Made by a program: the position numbers and the translations under genes | Notes under the pieces: generated by a model | The model's input: only the letters and a program-made list of their open reading frames with translations | What the model was told of the DNA's origin: nothing | Database searches by the model: none | Assembly: GCF_004348985.1 (NCBI RefSeq) | Contig: NZ_SMKW01000002.1 | Coordinates: 62,001-126,000, forward strand | Length of the DNA: 64,000 nucleotides | Direction of reading: 5' to 3' | Source: Saccharopolyspora elongata | Lineage (GTDB): Bacteria > Actinomycetota > Actinomycetes > Mycobacteriales > Pseudonocardiaceae | Shown: positions 43,965-52,439 of the stretch, piece after piece | Layout: each line of letters opens with the position of its first letter | Numbering within the stretch: position 1 is the first letter of the stretch

Positions 43965-44489
43965 TCACCAGCCGGCGGCGGTCCGGACCTTCTCGGCGAG
44001 GACCGCCGGCGGCTCGTGCGAGGAATCGAGGACGAGGTCGTCGAGCCCGGCCGCGTCGATGATGCCGGCGAGCTCGGTCGTGCGATCCAGGTGCCAGCGC
44101 AGGCCGGGCTCGTCGTCGGAGTGTCGCCGCTGGAGGCGGTCGCGCGCGACGGCCGGTTCGACGACGAGCCGGACCAGCAGGATCGGCGTCGAACCGAGCG
44201 CCGCCTGATAGCGGGCGACGGCCGAGCGCTGCTCGATCACGCCCGCGACGATCAGGTGCCGCGCGCCGGCCCGCCGGTAGTTGGCGGCCAGATCGCGCAG
44301 GTTCCGCAGTTCGAGCGCGTGGTTGAACGGGTCGTCGGCGGGGCTCGGCCAGCACTGGCGGATGTGGTCGAGGTCGATCAGCGCGTGGGGCAGGCCCGCC
44401 CGCACCTCGATCTCGCCGATCGCCTCGGCGAGGGTGGACTTGCCCGCGCCGACGGTTCCGTTGATGAAGACGACGTCGAATCCGGTCAT
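43965..44489 (-). CDS. P-loop ATP-binding kinase-like protein
   Basis: A 174-residue single-domain P-loop NTPase. The Walker A is INGTVGAGKST near residue 10, the acidic cofactor pocket LIDLDHIRQ near 40, and the rest resembles adenylylsulfate or nucleotide kinases with a lid (RDRLQRRHSDD). It is the third gene of a TetR - hydratase - kinase unit. Its acceptor is unknown; the many small kinases of this type include drug phosphotransferases. Stop-to-stop distance to the ABC-F gene is 11 bp. Confidence 0.78.
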   Translation of the reverse strand: MTGFDVVFINGTVGAGKSTLAEAIGEIEVRAGLPHALIDLDHIRQCWPSPADDPFNHALELRNLRDLAANYRRAGARHLIVAGVIEQRSAVARYQAALGSTPILLVRLVVEPAVARDRLQRRHSDDEPGLRWHLDRTTELAGIIDAAGLDDLVLDSSHEPPAVLAEKVRTAAGW

Positions 44490-44510
44490 GGCTTCCTCGG
44501 GGACCTCCCG

Positions 44511-45173
44511 CTACTGCGCGGGCGTGCGCAGGGCGGCGACCGCATTGGCGAACATCGTGGACTTGATGGCGCTCAGGGTGGCTCGATCCTTGCCCGCCAG
44601 CGGGCGGACGATCTCCGCTGCGTTGCGGACGACGTCGGCCTCGGTCGCGGTCTCGTCGACCAGACCGAGGTCGCGGGCCTGAGCACCGCCGAAGCGGCGG
44701 CCGGTCGTCATCGACGCGACCGCCGCGGCCGGGGTGATCTTGCCCTGGATGAGCGCGGCCATCCCGGGCGTGAACGGGATGTTGATGTCGGCCTCGGGGA
44801 AGCAGAAGTAACCGCGGTTGGCGCGCATGACCCGGAAGTCGTGCGCCAGGGCCAGCATCGCCCCGGCGCCGAAGGCGTGGCCGTTGATCGCGGCGACGGT
44901 GGGGACCGGCAGGGTCAGCACGCGGGCCAGCAGCTCGTGGATCTCCGTGCGGTAGGCGTCGAGCTGGTCGTAGTTGTTCAGCAGCCAGTCCAGGTCGAGC
45001 CCGTTCGAGTAGAACTTGCCCTGCCCGGTGGTCACGAGAGCGCCGGGGGACGGGGCGTCGACGACGGTGTCCAGCAGCGAGTGCACCGTCTTCAGCCACT
45101 CCGGGGAGAAGCGGTTCTCGTCGTCGCCGAGGTCGAGGACGTAGACGTCATTCTCTTCGCGGAGCTCGGGCAT
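44511..45173 (-). CDS. Enoyl-CoA hydratase/isomerase family protein
   Basis: A 220-residue crotonase-fold protein, shorter than the classical 260, with the first oxyanion-hole segment as GKFYSNGLDLDWL and the second as INGHAFGAGAMLALAHDFRV. FPEADINIPFTPGMAALIQG is the next conserved block. The position that holds the catalytic Glu in hydratases is not clear, which favours an isomerase similar to Delta3,Delta2-enoyl-CoA isomerases. ATG 45171-45173. Its start overlaps the end of the TetR gene by 26 bp. The TetR probably senses an acyl-CoA or related ligand. Confidence 0.85.
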   Translation of the reverse strand: MPELREENDVYVLDLGDDENRFSPEWLKTVHSLLDTVVDAPSPGALVTTGQGKFYSNGLDLDWLLNNYDQLDAYRTEIHELLARVLTLPVPTVAAINGHAFGAGAMLALAHDFRVMRANRGYFCFPEADINIPFTPGMAALIQGKITPAAAVASMTTGRRFGGAQARDLGLVDETATEADVVRNAAEIVRPLAGKDRATLSAIKSTMFANAVAALRTPAQ

Positions 45174-45849
45174 GGTCAGTCCTTTCCGGGGATGTGCATG
45201 GTCTTTCGCGCCGGTCGGGCGGCGGGAAGGCGAGGACCGCTCGGACGGCCGCATCGAGGCGGCGGCGCGCGTCGGCACTGATCTGGGTGGTGCCGTCCGC
45301 GGTGGGGGCGGTCAGTTCCCGGCGGAACAGCGCGGTCGGCAGGTCGACCACGCAGGTGGTGATCACGTCGACGCCGGGGCCGTCGCGCCGGTCCCAGAGC
45401 GCTTGCGCGAGGCGGCGCATCAGCGACACCAGCCGCCGGTCGAGGCCGAGGAGCTCGTCGGCGAGTTCCGTCGGCAGTTCCGGGCCGAGCAGCTGGTCCC
45501 GGCGCACGGTCATCAGCATCCTGGCGGCGGCCGGCCGCCGGTTCGCGAACGCCGCCGGGGTGTCGGCGGCGGCGACGACCGCGTTCACCGCCGCGTCGAG
45601 GCCGGGCAGTTCCCCGAGCGCATCGTCGACGAGTTCCTTCTGCAGTTCGAGGAATTCGGTCGCGGCGCGCAGCCAAAGCCTGCCCCGCAGCGTCGCGAGC
45701 GAGCCGAAGGCGTGGTAGATCGCGCCGTTGGACATCCCGGATTCGGTGGCGAGCCGCCGGATCGTGAGCCGCTCGGGGCCGCCTTCGGCGATGAGCCGTT
45801 CGGCGGTGTCGAGCAGCCGGTCCAGGTCATGCGTGCGTGGTCGAGGCAC
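45148..45849 (-). CDS. TetR family transcriptional regulator
   Basis: A 233-residue TetR protein; the DNA-binding part is TIRRLATESGMSNGAIYHAF near residues 30-50. The C-terminal domain includes the charged TVRRDQLLGPELPTELADEL. GTG 45849 is used, with GGCGGC upstream. A perfect 16-bp palindrome lies immediately upstream (45863-45878), so it almost certainly represses itself and the hydratase-kinase genes downstream. It is the first gene of a three-gene operon. Confidence 0.88.
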   Translation of the reverse strand: MPRPRTHDLDRLLDTAERLIAEGGPERLTIRRLATESGMSNGAIYHAFGSLATLRGRLWLRAATEFLELQKELVDDALGELPGLDAAVNAVVAAADTPAAFANRRPAAARMLMTVRRDQLLGPELPTELADELLGLDRRLVSLMRRLAQALWDRRDGPGVDVITTCVVDLPTALFRRELTAPTADGTTQISADARRRLDAAVRAVLAFPPPDRRERPCTSPERTDHARAPRRE

Positions 45850-45862
45850 GCCGCCAACATAA

Positions 45863-45878
45863 CAGAGCACGTGCTCTG
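45863..45878. promoter_or_regulatory. Perfect 16-bp palindrome, TetR operator
   Basis: CAGAGCACGTGCTCTG is self-complementary over all 16 bases and lies 14 bp upstream of the TetR GTG start. Length, symmetry and position fit a TetR dimer site. Confidence 0.8.
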
Positions 45879-46035
45879 GAACTGCGATGGTGACGCGCAC
45901 CACTCGCCCAGTGGTGGCGGGGAGGGGCTTGAGCGCGGTTCGAGGAGGAGATGTCCGATCGTCGCCGAACGCACCCGATTCCCTTGCCGCGTAGGTGGTT
46001 CAGGCCGGGCGCGACGTGGCCGCCTTGGGGGCAGG

Positions 46036-46061
46036 GCGCCGATTTCGCGCGAAATCGGCGC
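46036..46061. repeat. 26-bp perfect palindrome containing GATTTCGCGCGAAATC
   Basis: The 26 bases from GCGCCGATTT to AAATCGGCGC are fully self-complementary. They lie between the TetR promoter and the methyltransferase stop codon. A second copy of the inner 16 bp lies 42 bp away. Confidence 0.85.
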
Positions 46062-46082
46062 TCCGCATGAGGGCGGGTTGGC

Positions 46083-46098
46083 GATTTCGCGCGAAATC
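46083..46098. repeat. 16-bp perfect palindrome GATTTCGCGCGAAATC, second copy
   Basis: An exact copy of the core of the palindrome at 46036-46061, centre to centre 42 bp (four helical turns). Either a paired protein binding site or an intergenic repeat family. Confidence 0.8.
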
Positions 46099-46176
46099 AC
46101 CACCGGTCCCATGCGCCCGGGACCGGGGCACCTGAGGACGGTTCAATGTCGGGGAAATCGCGCCGGGACCGGGTGA

Positions 46177-47025
46177 TCAGGGTTTGCGGGCGAGGCCGCC
46201 GATGTGCATCGCGTGCGCCGGGTTCTGCGGGTCGGGGACGTCGCCGCCGGGGCGCCACTGGTTGTTCGGCACGAGTCCGGGTTCGATCAGTTCCAGCCCG
46301 TCGAAGTAGCGGATCTGCTCGTCCCAGGTGCGGAAGCAGCGGGTTCCCATGCCGCTCTCGGCGAACACGCGGGCCAGCTCCTGGGCGCGCGGCTCGCCGG
46401 TGCCGCAGGTGTTCGACACCAGCAGGTAGCCGCCGCTGGGCAGCCGGTCGCGGATGCTGGCCGCGACGCCCTCCGGGTCTTCCTCGTCCTCGAGGTGCAT
46501 GAGGATTCCGCCCAGCAGCACCGCGAACGGCTCGGTGGCGTCGATCAGCCGCTCCGCCTCGGGGTGCTCGAAGATCGTGTCCGGGCGGCGCAGGTCCGCG
46601 TTGATCACCGTGGTGGTGGTTTCGTTCGCCAGCAGCGCTCGGCCGTGGGCTAGCACGATCGGGTCGTTGTCGACGTAGAGCACGCGGGTCTCGGGCGCGA
46701 TCTCCTGCGCGACCTCGTGCACGTTGCCCGCGGTGGGCAGGCCCGACCCGATGTCCACGATCTGCCGGATGCCCGCCTCGCCCACCAGGTACTTGACGGC
46801 CTGGCGGAGGAAGCAGCGGTTGGCCTGCGCCAGCAGCGGCGTCTCCGGGACCACTTCCATCATGGCCTCGCACGCCGCGCGGTCCACCGCGAAGTTGTCC
46901 TTGCCGCCGAGGCAGTAGTCGTAGACCCGTGCGATCGAGACTTCCTCGGTGTTGACGTCGACGAGTTCCGGTGGCTCCTGCCCGGTGTCGAGCAGTCGTT
47001 CCAGCGGCCCCCTGGGTTCAGTCAC
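46177..47025 (-). CDS. SAM-dependent methyltransferase (former DUF574 family)
   Basis: A 282-residue protein of the large actinobacterial SAM-methyltransferase family. Hallmarks are ARVYDYCLGGKDNFAVDR near residue 30, then QIVDIGSGLPTAGNVHEVAQ (SAM motif I) near 85, VLYVDNDPIVLAHGRALL near 110 and RPDTIFEHPEAERLID near 145. Many copies occur per genome in streptomycetes and relatives; targets are unknown, and some are linked to regulators or BGCs. GTG 47025 is used because upstream residues do not look like this family. It is isolated; its stop is followed at a distance by the paired palindromes. Confidence 0.88.
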   Translation of the reverse strand: MTEPRGPLERLLDTGQEPPELVDVNTEEVSIARVYDYCLGGKDNFAVDRAACEAMMEVVPETPLLAQANRCFLRQAVKYLVGEAGIRQIVDIGSGLPTAGNVHEVAQEIAPETRVLYVDNDPIVLAHGRALLANETTTTVINADLRRPDTIFEHPEAERLIDATEPFAVLLGGILMHLEDEEDPEGVAASIRDRLPSGGYLLVSNTCGTGEPRAQELARVFAESGMGTRCFRTWDEQIRYFDGLELIEPGLVPNNQWRPGGDVPDPQNPAHAMHIGGLARKP

Positions 47026-47276
47026 TCGCCCCGTCCATCCTCGTCGCGGTAAAAGTGTCACCGACGTTACAACATCGACTCGGCCCGCCTGGCACTTCCG
47101 TGGAGATCGTGGACCGCGTTTCGCTCGATCCGCCACGAATTGCGTCGAACGGAGCAGAAGCGGTTCGCCCCGTGGTTCGCGCCGATTGCCGCCGATGGGC
47201 AGGTTCGTGCTGTTGAGGAGCGGCCCGGCCGTACTACGACAACGCCGCCGAACCGCCGCCCCGGGGTGGGGCGGCG

Positions 47277-47564
47277 GTGGAACGCGCCTGCGTGGAGCGG
47301 GTCTGCTGCCTTGCCCGGCCGAGGTTCACCGACGCGGACTGGGTGAAGCCCGGCCGGATCTACCAGGTCCTCCCCGGCTGGCAGGCCGACTCGCCCGACG
47401 TGGCCAGGTGGTTCTCGACGACCGAGGACGGTGCGCACCCGTGGGCCTCGGTAGAACCCTAGGGGTTGCAGGTCTGCGGCGTGCTGCCCGCCGGCATCTG
47501 GCGGGAGTGGGAAGTCCGGTTCAGCCAGGCCGTCGCAGACGCGCGCCTGCCCAGGTTCAGCTGA
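47277..47564 (+). pseudogene. Possible broken gene with in-frame TAG
   Basis: One frame reads well as protein from RFTDADWVKPGRIYQVLPGW to FSTTEDGAHPWASVEP, meets TAG at 47460-47462, and then continues in the same frame with LQVCGVLPAGIWREWEVRFS to a TGA at 47562-47564. I see no family and no clear start. It could be a pseudogene with a single nonsense change. Its last bases overlap the convergent NmrA-type gene by 8 bp. Confidence 0.35.
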
Positions 47565-48408
47565 CGTCCCGCCAGGAGCCCGCGGCCGCCGCGGCCTTCA
47601 CGTACTCGCTGAAGTCGCGGGGTTCCCGGCCGAGGGCGCGCCGCACGCCGTCGGAGACGTGGCTGTCCATGTCCCGCCGGAGCGGTGCCACCGCCTCGGC
47701 GAAGTCGGCAGCGTCTCCCCGCGACCAGCCCGAGGCCGTCAGCTCGGCGACGAAGTCCTCCGGCGACAGCGGGACGTAGCGGATCTCGCGGCCGGTGGCG
47801 GCGGAGATCTCGGCGGCGGCCTCGGCGATGGTCACCGCCCGGGGGCCCGACAGCTCGTAGATCTGCCGGTCGTGGCCGTCCTCGGTGAGGGCCGCCACCG
47901 CCACCGCCGCGATGTCCTCGGCGTCGACGAAGGTCGCCGCGCCGTTGCCGGCCGGTAGCCGCAGCTCACCGGCCAGGATCGCGTCCCGGAAGAAGCCCTC
48001 GTCGAAGTTCTGCGCGAACCACCCGGGCCGCACGATCGTCCACTCGATGTCGAGGTCCCGGACCGCGGCTTCGCCGTCGATGTGCGTCTGGGCCGCCGGG
48101 TTGCGCGTGTCGGCGTATCCGGGCACGTCCACGCCCCGCCCGGAGAGCAGGACGAGCCGTCGGACGCCGAGTTCCACGGCGCGTTCGACGAACGGGCGGG
48201 TGAGCAGCTCGCCGTCGAAGGGCACGAGGTAGACCGCGCGCACGCCTTCGAGCGCGGTGTCCCAGGTGCCGCGGTCGGTCCAGTCGAAGCGCCGGTCGCC
48301 GGAGCGCGACGCGGTGAGGGCGGGCAACCCCGCCGCGCGGAGCCGGGAAACGATGCGGTGGCCGGACTTGCCGGTGCCGCCGATTACCAGGATCTGTTGT
48401 CCAGTCAC
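47557..48408 (-). CDS. NmrA-like NAD(P)-binding protein
   Basis: A 283-residue atypical short-chain dehydrogenase of the NmrA/azoreductase-like type. The cofactor motif is VIGGTGKSGHRIVSRL near residue 8; further marks are VYLVPFDG, VLLSGRGVDVPGY, WTIVRPGWFAQNF near 125 and FVDAEDIAAVAVAAL near 165. The classical catalytic Tyr-x3-Lys is not present, so redox sensing or a reductase on quinones is possible. It is divergent from an AraC-type regulator that probably controls it (82 bp between). Confidence 0.87.
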   Translation of the reverse strand: MTGQQILVIGGTGKSGHRIVSRLRAAGLPALTASRSGDRRFDWTDRGTWDTALEGVRAVYLVPFDGELLTRPFVERAVELGVRRLVLLSGRGVDVPGYADTRNPAAQTHIDGEAAVRDLDIEWTIVRPGWFAQNFDEGFFRDAILAGELRLPAGNGAATFVDAEDIAAVAVAALTEDGHDRQIYELSGPRAVTIAEAAAEISAATGREIRYVPLSPEDFVAELTASGWSRGDAADFAEAVAPLRRDMDSHVSDGVRRALGREPRDFSEYVKAAAAAGSWRDVS

Positions 48409-48490
48409 GAAATCGAGTCAACCGCCGGATGAGGCGGCCGACCATGTTCGAGCGGCTCGCCCGCATGTTCCCGCGTCTATCGTGGCGTCC

Positions 48491-49453
48491 ATGGACGGGG
48501 TTGCCGAGCTGCTGGCCGGGGCCCGGGCGCGGGGCGCGCTGTTCCGCCGGGCGATCATGAATCCGCCGTGGTCGCTGCGGTTCGACAGCGGCGCGCGGCT
48601 GACGCTCGCCGCGATGCTGCGCGGCCGGGCGTGGATCGTCCCGGCCGAGGGCGAGCCGGTGCAGATCGGTCCCGGCGACATCGCGATCATCCGCGGACCG
48701 GCGCCGCACCTGGTCGCCGACGACCCGGGCACCCGGCCGCAGGCCGTGATCACCAGCGACTACTACTGCGCCCCGATCGGCGGCGAGCCCGTCGCGGACA
48801 CCGAGCTGGGCGTGCGCTCCTGCGGCGTCGGGCCCGACGGTTCGGCCCTGCTGCTCAGCGGCGCCTACGACGATCAGAGCGGGATGAGCGCGCGACTGCT
48901 CCAGGCGCTGCCCGACGTATTGGTGATCGCCGACGCGGACTGCCCCAGCCCGATGCTGGACCTCGTTGCCGCGGAGGTCGCGGTCGACCGCCCAGGGCAG
49001 CAGCTGGTCCTCGACCGGTTGCTGGACCTGCTGCTGGCCTCCGCGCTGCGCGGCTGGTCCGACCAGGGGCGTGCGCCCGCGTGGTTCCGGGCGATGGCGG
49101 ATCCGGTCACCGGGCGGGCCCTGGCGCTGCTGCACGACGATCCGGCCCATCCGTGGACCCTGGCGGACCTGGCGGCCAAGACCGGCGTCTCCCGCGCCGC
49201 GCTCGGTCGCCGCTTCTCCGCAGAGGTGGGGGAGCCGCCGATGGCCTACCTCGCAGGGTGGCGCACCGCCCTCGCGGCCGACCTGCTGCGCGACACGGAC
49301 GCGACGCTGGGCGCGATCGCGCGGAAAGTCGGCTACGGCAACGCCTTCGCGCTCAGCGTCGCCTTCAAGCGCATCCGCGGCACCACCCCGACCGAGCACC
49401 GCACCGCATCGCGCGACGGCCGAACAGTCGCGGCCGGCAGTGCTACGACATGA
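48491..49453 (+). CDS. AraC family regulator with N-terminal cupin
   Basis: A 320-residue regulator. The cupin_6-type N-terminal domain (about 20-180) has WSLRFDSGARLTLAAMLRG and VQIGPGDIAIIRG; the C-terminal double helix-turn-helix (about 215-310) has WTLADLAAKTGVSRAALGRR and VGYGNAFALSVAFKRIRGTT. ATG 48491. This family commonly controls an adjacent NAD(P)-binding gene, here at 47557-48408. Its stop lies 11 bp inside the end of the convergent LysR gene. Confidence 0.9.
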   Translation: MDGVAELLAGARARGALFRRAIMNPPWSLRFDSGARLTLAAMLRGRAWIVPAEGEPVQIGPGDIAIIRGPAPHLVADDPGTRPQAVITSDYYCAPIGGEPVADTELGVRSCGVGPDGSALLLSGAYDDQSGMSARLLQALPDVLVIADADCPSPMLDLVAAEVAVDRPGQQLVLDRLLDLLLASALRGWSDQGRAPAWFRAMADPVTGRALALLHDDPAHPWTLADLAAKTGVSRAALGRRFSAEVGEPPMAYLAGWRTALAADLLRDTDATLGAIARKVGYGNAFALSVAFKRIRGTTPTEHRTASRDGRTVAAGSATT

Positions 49454-50312
49454 TCGGCTGCGCGAGCCCGGCGAGCAGGGCGTGGAGCGTCCGGCTGGGA
49501 TTGTCCTTGCGGTACAACAGCTCGACGTTCGTGTGCAGCTGAGGGGTGAACTGCACGATGCGCGTGCCGGGCACCGGCGCGCGCTCGGCGTGCCACCGGT
49601 CGGTGAACGCGCACCCGAGGCCGGCTCCGGCCATCTGCTCCCAGACGAGGCGCTCGTCGGTCTGGCACACCACGCGCGGGCGCAGGCCGAGCGAGCTGAA
49701 CCAGGCGTCGAGCTGACTGCGCCGGTAGCCGCTCGCGGGCACGATCAGCGGCAGCCGGGCCAGGTCCTGGTGCGGCAGGGGAGTGGCCGCCGGAATCCCG
49801 TCCGGGCACAGCAGCACGATCTCGCGACGCCCCAGCGACAGGGTGGCGAGGCCATCGGCGGTGGAGAACTGGTGCGGTGACGGGATTTCGACGATCCCGG
49901 CCGTCGCCTGGCCGTTGCGCACGACGGCCGCCACCTCGGCCGGCCCGTCGAGCCGTTCCAGCAGCACCGTCGCAGTCGGGCACCGCTCGGCCAGCACCCG
50001 GAGCAGTCGCGGTGCCGCACCGGCACCGAGCGTGGGCGTCGCGGCCAGCACGAGTTCGCGCTCGTCGCCCAACGACAGGATGTCCGCGACGTGGCCGAAG
50101 ATCGCTCTTGCGTGGGCGGTGACCGCGAGCCCGGCCGGTGTCGGGTACAGGCGCCGTCCTTCGGACGCCAGCAGCGGGGTGCCCACCTCCCGCTCCAGCG
50201 CCCGCACCGCGCGGCCGAGCGCCGGCTGCGAGACGTGCAGCGCGCGGGCGGCAGCCGTCATCGTGCCGTGCTCGACGACGGCGGCGAGGTAGTGGAGCTG
50301 CTGCAGGTTCAT
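49443..50312 (-). CDS. LysR family transcriptional regulator
   Basis: A 289-residue LysR protein: helix-turn-helix LHYLAAVVEHGTMTAAARAL and VSQPALGRAVRALEREVGTP, then a substrate-binding domain (about 90-285). ATG 50310-50312. It is divergent from the secreted SurE gene, and the 99-bp gap has a CCCAACC/GGTTGGG inverted repeat. Its tail overlaps by 11 bp the end of the convergent AraC gene, a very tight arrangement. Confidence 0.9.
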   Translation of the reverse strand: MNLQQLHYLAAVVEHGTMTAAARALHVSQPALGRAVRALEREVGTPLLASEGRRLYPTPAGLAVTAHARAIFGHVADILSLGDERELVLAATPTLGAGAAPRLLRVLAERCPTATVLLERLDGPAEVAAVVRNGQATAGIVEIPSPHQFSTADGLATLSLGRREIVLLCPDGIPAATPLPHQDLARLPLIVPASGYRRSQLDAWFSSLGLRPRVVCQTDERLVWEQMAGAGLGCAFTDRWHAERAPVPGTRIVQFTPQLHTNVELLYRKDNPSRTLHALLAGLAQPIMS

Positions 50313-50334
50313 GCCGATAGAGCATGTAAGCAAG

Positions 50335-50366
50335 CCCAACCGGACTTGGACAAGTGCTTGGTTGGG
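50335..50366. promoter_or_regulatory. Inverted repeat between LysR and SurE genes
   Basis: CCCAACC at 50335-50341 and GGTTGGG at 50360-50366, with ACTTGGACAAGT in between, itself nearly symmetric. It is the likely LysR binding site in the divergent promoter. Confidence 0.5.
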
Positions 50367-50411
50367 TCGATCCAATGGATGAGCCGGTTTTCCCAGCGAA
50401 GGGGCGAATCC

Positions 50412-51314
50412 ATGAGAAGGATCTTCAGATCGGCGGCCGCCTCGGCGGTCGCCGTCGCGTTCGTGACCACGACGGCGTCCGCCGCACCCGAACAAGAACC
50501 GCTCGACGTGCTGCTGACCGACGACGACGGGCACGCGGCGCCCACCTTGGCGGCGTTGAAGCAGGCGTTGACCGCGGCCGGGCACCGGGTCACGGTGGTG
50601 GCCCCGTGCGACGACCAGTCCGGCAGCGGCACCCAGCTGTCCTCGAACTACGCGTCCGGGGAGCCGGGGCCGGAGAACACCATCACCGCCGAGCAGCTGG
50701 CGCCCGATGTCTGGTCGGTGTGCGGATCTCCCGGCGACGCGGTGCTTTTCGGGCTGCAGCACGTCTTCACCTCGGGACCGCCGGACGTCGTGGTCTCCGG
50801 CGCCAACCCGGGCCAGAACTCCGGTGCCGTGGCGAACCACTCCGGCACGGTCGGCGCCACGATCACCGCCGGTGAGATGTCGATCCCGGCCATCGCGATC
50901 AGCGTCGAGATCGACCTCACCGCGAACCCGCCGCAGCTCGGGAACGTGGCCGCCGCGGCCGACTACACCGCCCGCGTGCTCGATCGGTTGCAGGGCACGT
51001 CCGGCGGCGCGGCGCTGCTGCCCGAGCACGTGAGCCTCAACATCAACTACCCGGTGGCGCCCGAGGTCAAGGGCACACGGGTCACGAAGACCGGTCGCAA
51101 CGCGTTCGTCCGGCCGAAGTACGAGCGCACCGACCTGTGCGAGAACTGCTACGTGATCCGGCCCGAGGTGGACCTGTCCCGGGACCCGGTGGCCGACTCG
51201 GACAACAACGCGCTGGCGGCCGACTACGTCTCGATCACCCCGCTGGACGGCGACTGGACGGCCTCCGACGGAGTCCGCTCCTCGATCCGCCAACGGCTCG
51301 GTACTTTGCGCTGA
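50412..51314 (+). CDS. Secreted SurE-family phosphatase
   Basis: A 300-residue exported SurE-type 5-prime/3-prime nucleotidase. The signal peptide is about residues 1-24 (ending ASA). The metal site reads LLTDDDGHAAPT near 34 (usually LLTNDDG), and the other conserved blocks are VVAPCDDQSGSGT, PDVVVSGANPGQNSG and SGTVGATITAGE. SurE proteins are normally cytosolic nucleotidases; secreted actinobacterial copies with a C-terminal addition are known. ATG 50412 has AAGGGG upstream. It is divergent from a LysR gene and convergent with an Lrp gene, stop to stop 4 bp. Confidence 0.87.
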   Translation: MRRIFRSAAASAVAVAFVTTTASAAPEQEPLDVLLTDDDGHAAPTLAALKQALTAAGHRVTVVAPCDDQSGSGTQLSSNYASGEPGPENTITAEQLAPDVWSVCGSPGDAVLFGLQHVFTSGPPDVVVSGANPGQNSGAVANHSGTVGATITAGEMSIPAIAISVEIDLTANPPQLGNVAAAADYTARVLDRLQGTSGGAALLPEHVSLNINYPVAPEVKGTRVTKTGRNAFVRPKYERTDLCENCYVIRPEVDLSRDPVADSDNNALAADYVSITPLDGDWTASDGVRSSIRQRLGTLR

Positions 51315-51318
51315 GCCG

Positions 51319-52338
51319 TCACGGGCAGCTCCGGGTGTCCAGCGACACGGTTCCCGTCGCGTAGCCGTGCTTGTCGAGGAGCCTGCCGACGAGCTTCACC
51401 GGCCGGACGACGATGCTGCGGTCGACGATGTCCAGGTGCGGCAAGCGGCGCGCCATGTGCGTCTCGAGCTCCTGCACGTCGATCAGGGAACGCAGCCACA
51501 CCGCGATGATCAGGTTGTACGGGCCGGCGGTGGACGTGACGGCGCGGACCTCCGGGATCCGGGCCAGCGCGCGGGCGGTCTCCTCCAGGTGCGCCGGCGA
51601 CACCCTGGCGAAGAACCAGGCGTAGACCGGCCAGCCGGACAGCTTCCGCGCGAGCTCGCAGCGCAGCCGGAGCTGCTGGTTGGCGATCAGCCGGGCGAGC
51701 CGCCGGCGCACCGTGCTGGTGCTCGTCGCCGCCGCTTCGGCGAGGGTGCCGACCGGCGTCCGCCCGTCGGCGGCCAGGGCCACGGCGATCGTCCAGTCCG
51801 CGTCGCTCAGCGGCCCCGGGGCCCGGTCGCCGGCCTCGTCGGCCTCCCGGATCATCCGTGCGACCTGGTCGTGGTCGAGGGCGCGCAGCCGCCACCGGCT
51901 GGCCTCCGTGTACGCCCGGACCACCAGGTGGCTGCGCACCTGCCGCAGGTGCTCGACGCGGGTCATCCGGTCCAGCAGGTAGCCGGACAGGACCTCCGGG
52001 CTGGGGGTGTTGACCGTGACCAGGACATCGCGGCCGCCGGCGGTGACGTCGACCGTCATCGCCTGCGGATCGGTCGCCAGCTCCCGCGCCACGGTCAGCC
52101 CGCGGCCCGGCTCGCACTCGATCTCGACGAACGCGTTGGCCTGGGTGGGGGAGATCGGCGGGTAACCGGAGATCCAGGCCAGGCCGGACCGCTCCAGCCG
52201 CGCCCACCGGCGCGCGGCGGTGACCGGGTCGATCCCGAGCACGGCGCCCACCTGCGACCAGGCGGCGCGGGGGGCGATCTGCAAGGCGTTGACGAGCTGG
52301 AGGTCCAGTTCGTCGAGGGAGGTGGCTTGATCCTGCAT
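51319..52338 (-). CDS. Lrp/AsnC family regulator with two tandem units
   Basis: A 339-residue double-length AsnC protein. The first unit starts LDELDLQLVNALQIAPRAAW with a ligand-binding part (to about 145), the second starts LSDADWTIAVALAADGRTPV near 175 and ends with VELETHMAR-like RAM residues. Usual Lrp proteins are about 150 residues, so this is a fused duplication that should form pseudo-dimers. ATG 52336-52338 is used; a GTG 60 bp upstream lacks a usable ribosome binding site. It is divergent from the M20 amidohydrolase-DUF3100 operon, which it likely regulates in response to an amino acid or peptide. Confidence 0.85.
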   Translation of the reverse strand: MQDQATSLDELDLQLVNALQIAPRAAWSQVGAVLGIDPVTAARRWARLERSGLAWISGYPPISPTQANAFVEIECEPGRGLTVARELATDPQAMTVDVTAGGRDVLVTVNTPSPEVLSGYLLDRMTRVEHLRQVRSHLVVRAYTEASRWRLRALDHDQVARMIREADEAGDRAPGPLSDADWTIAVALAADGRTPVGTLAEAAATSTSTVRRRLARLIANQQLRLRCELARKLSGWPVYAWFFARVSPAHLEETARALARIPEVRAVTSTAGPYNLIIAVWLRSLIDVQELETHMARRLPHLDIVDRSIVVRPVKLVGRLLDKHGYATGTVSLDTRSCP

Positions 52339-52439
52339 CTGGGCCGTGATTCTGCTGCGTTCCTGCGTTTGGGCTAATGAAAGAGTCTCATCGCTCACCC
52401 TTCGTGTCCAGGTTGGCGGCCGACATCGAGGAGCGTGCA

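Noticed and set aside
47460-47462. TAG read as pyrrolysine or read-through
   Set aside because: There is no sign of pylT/pylS in the window and the flanking frame is of unknown family; a nonsense mutation is simpler.
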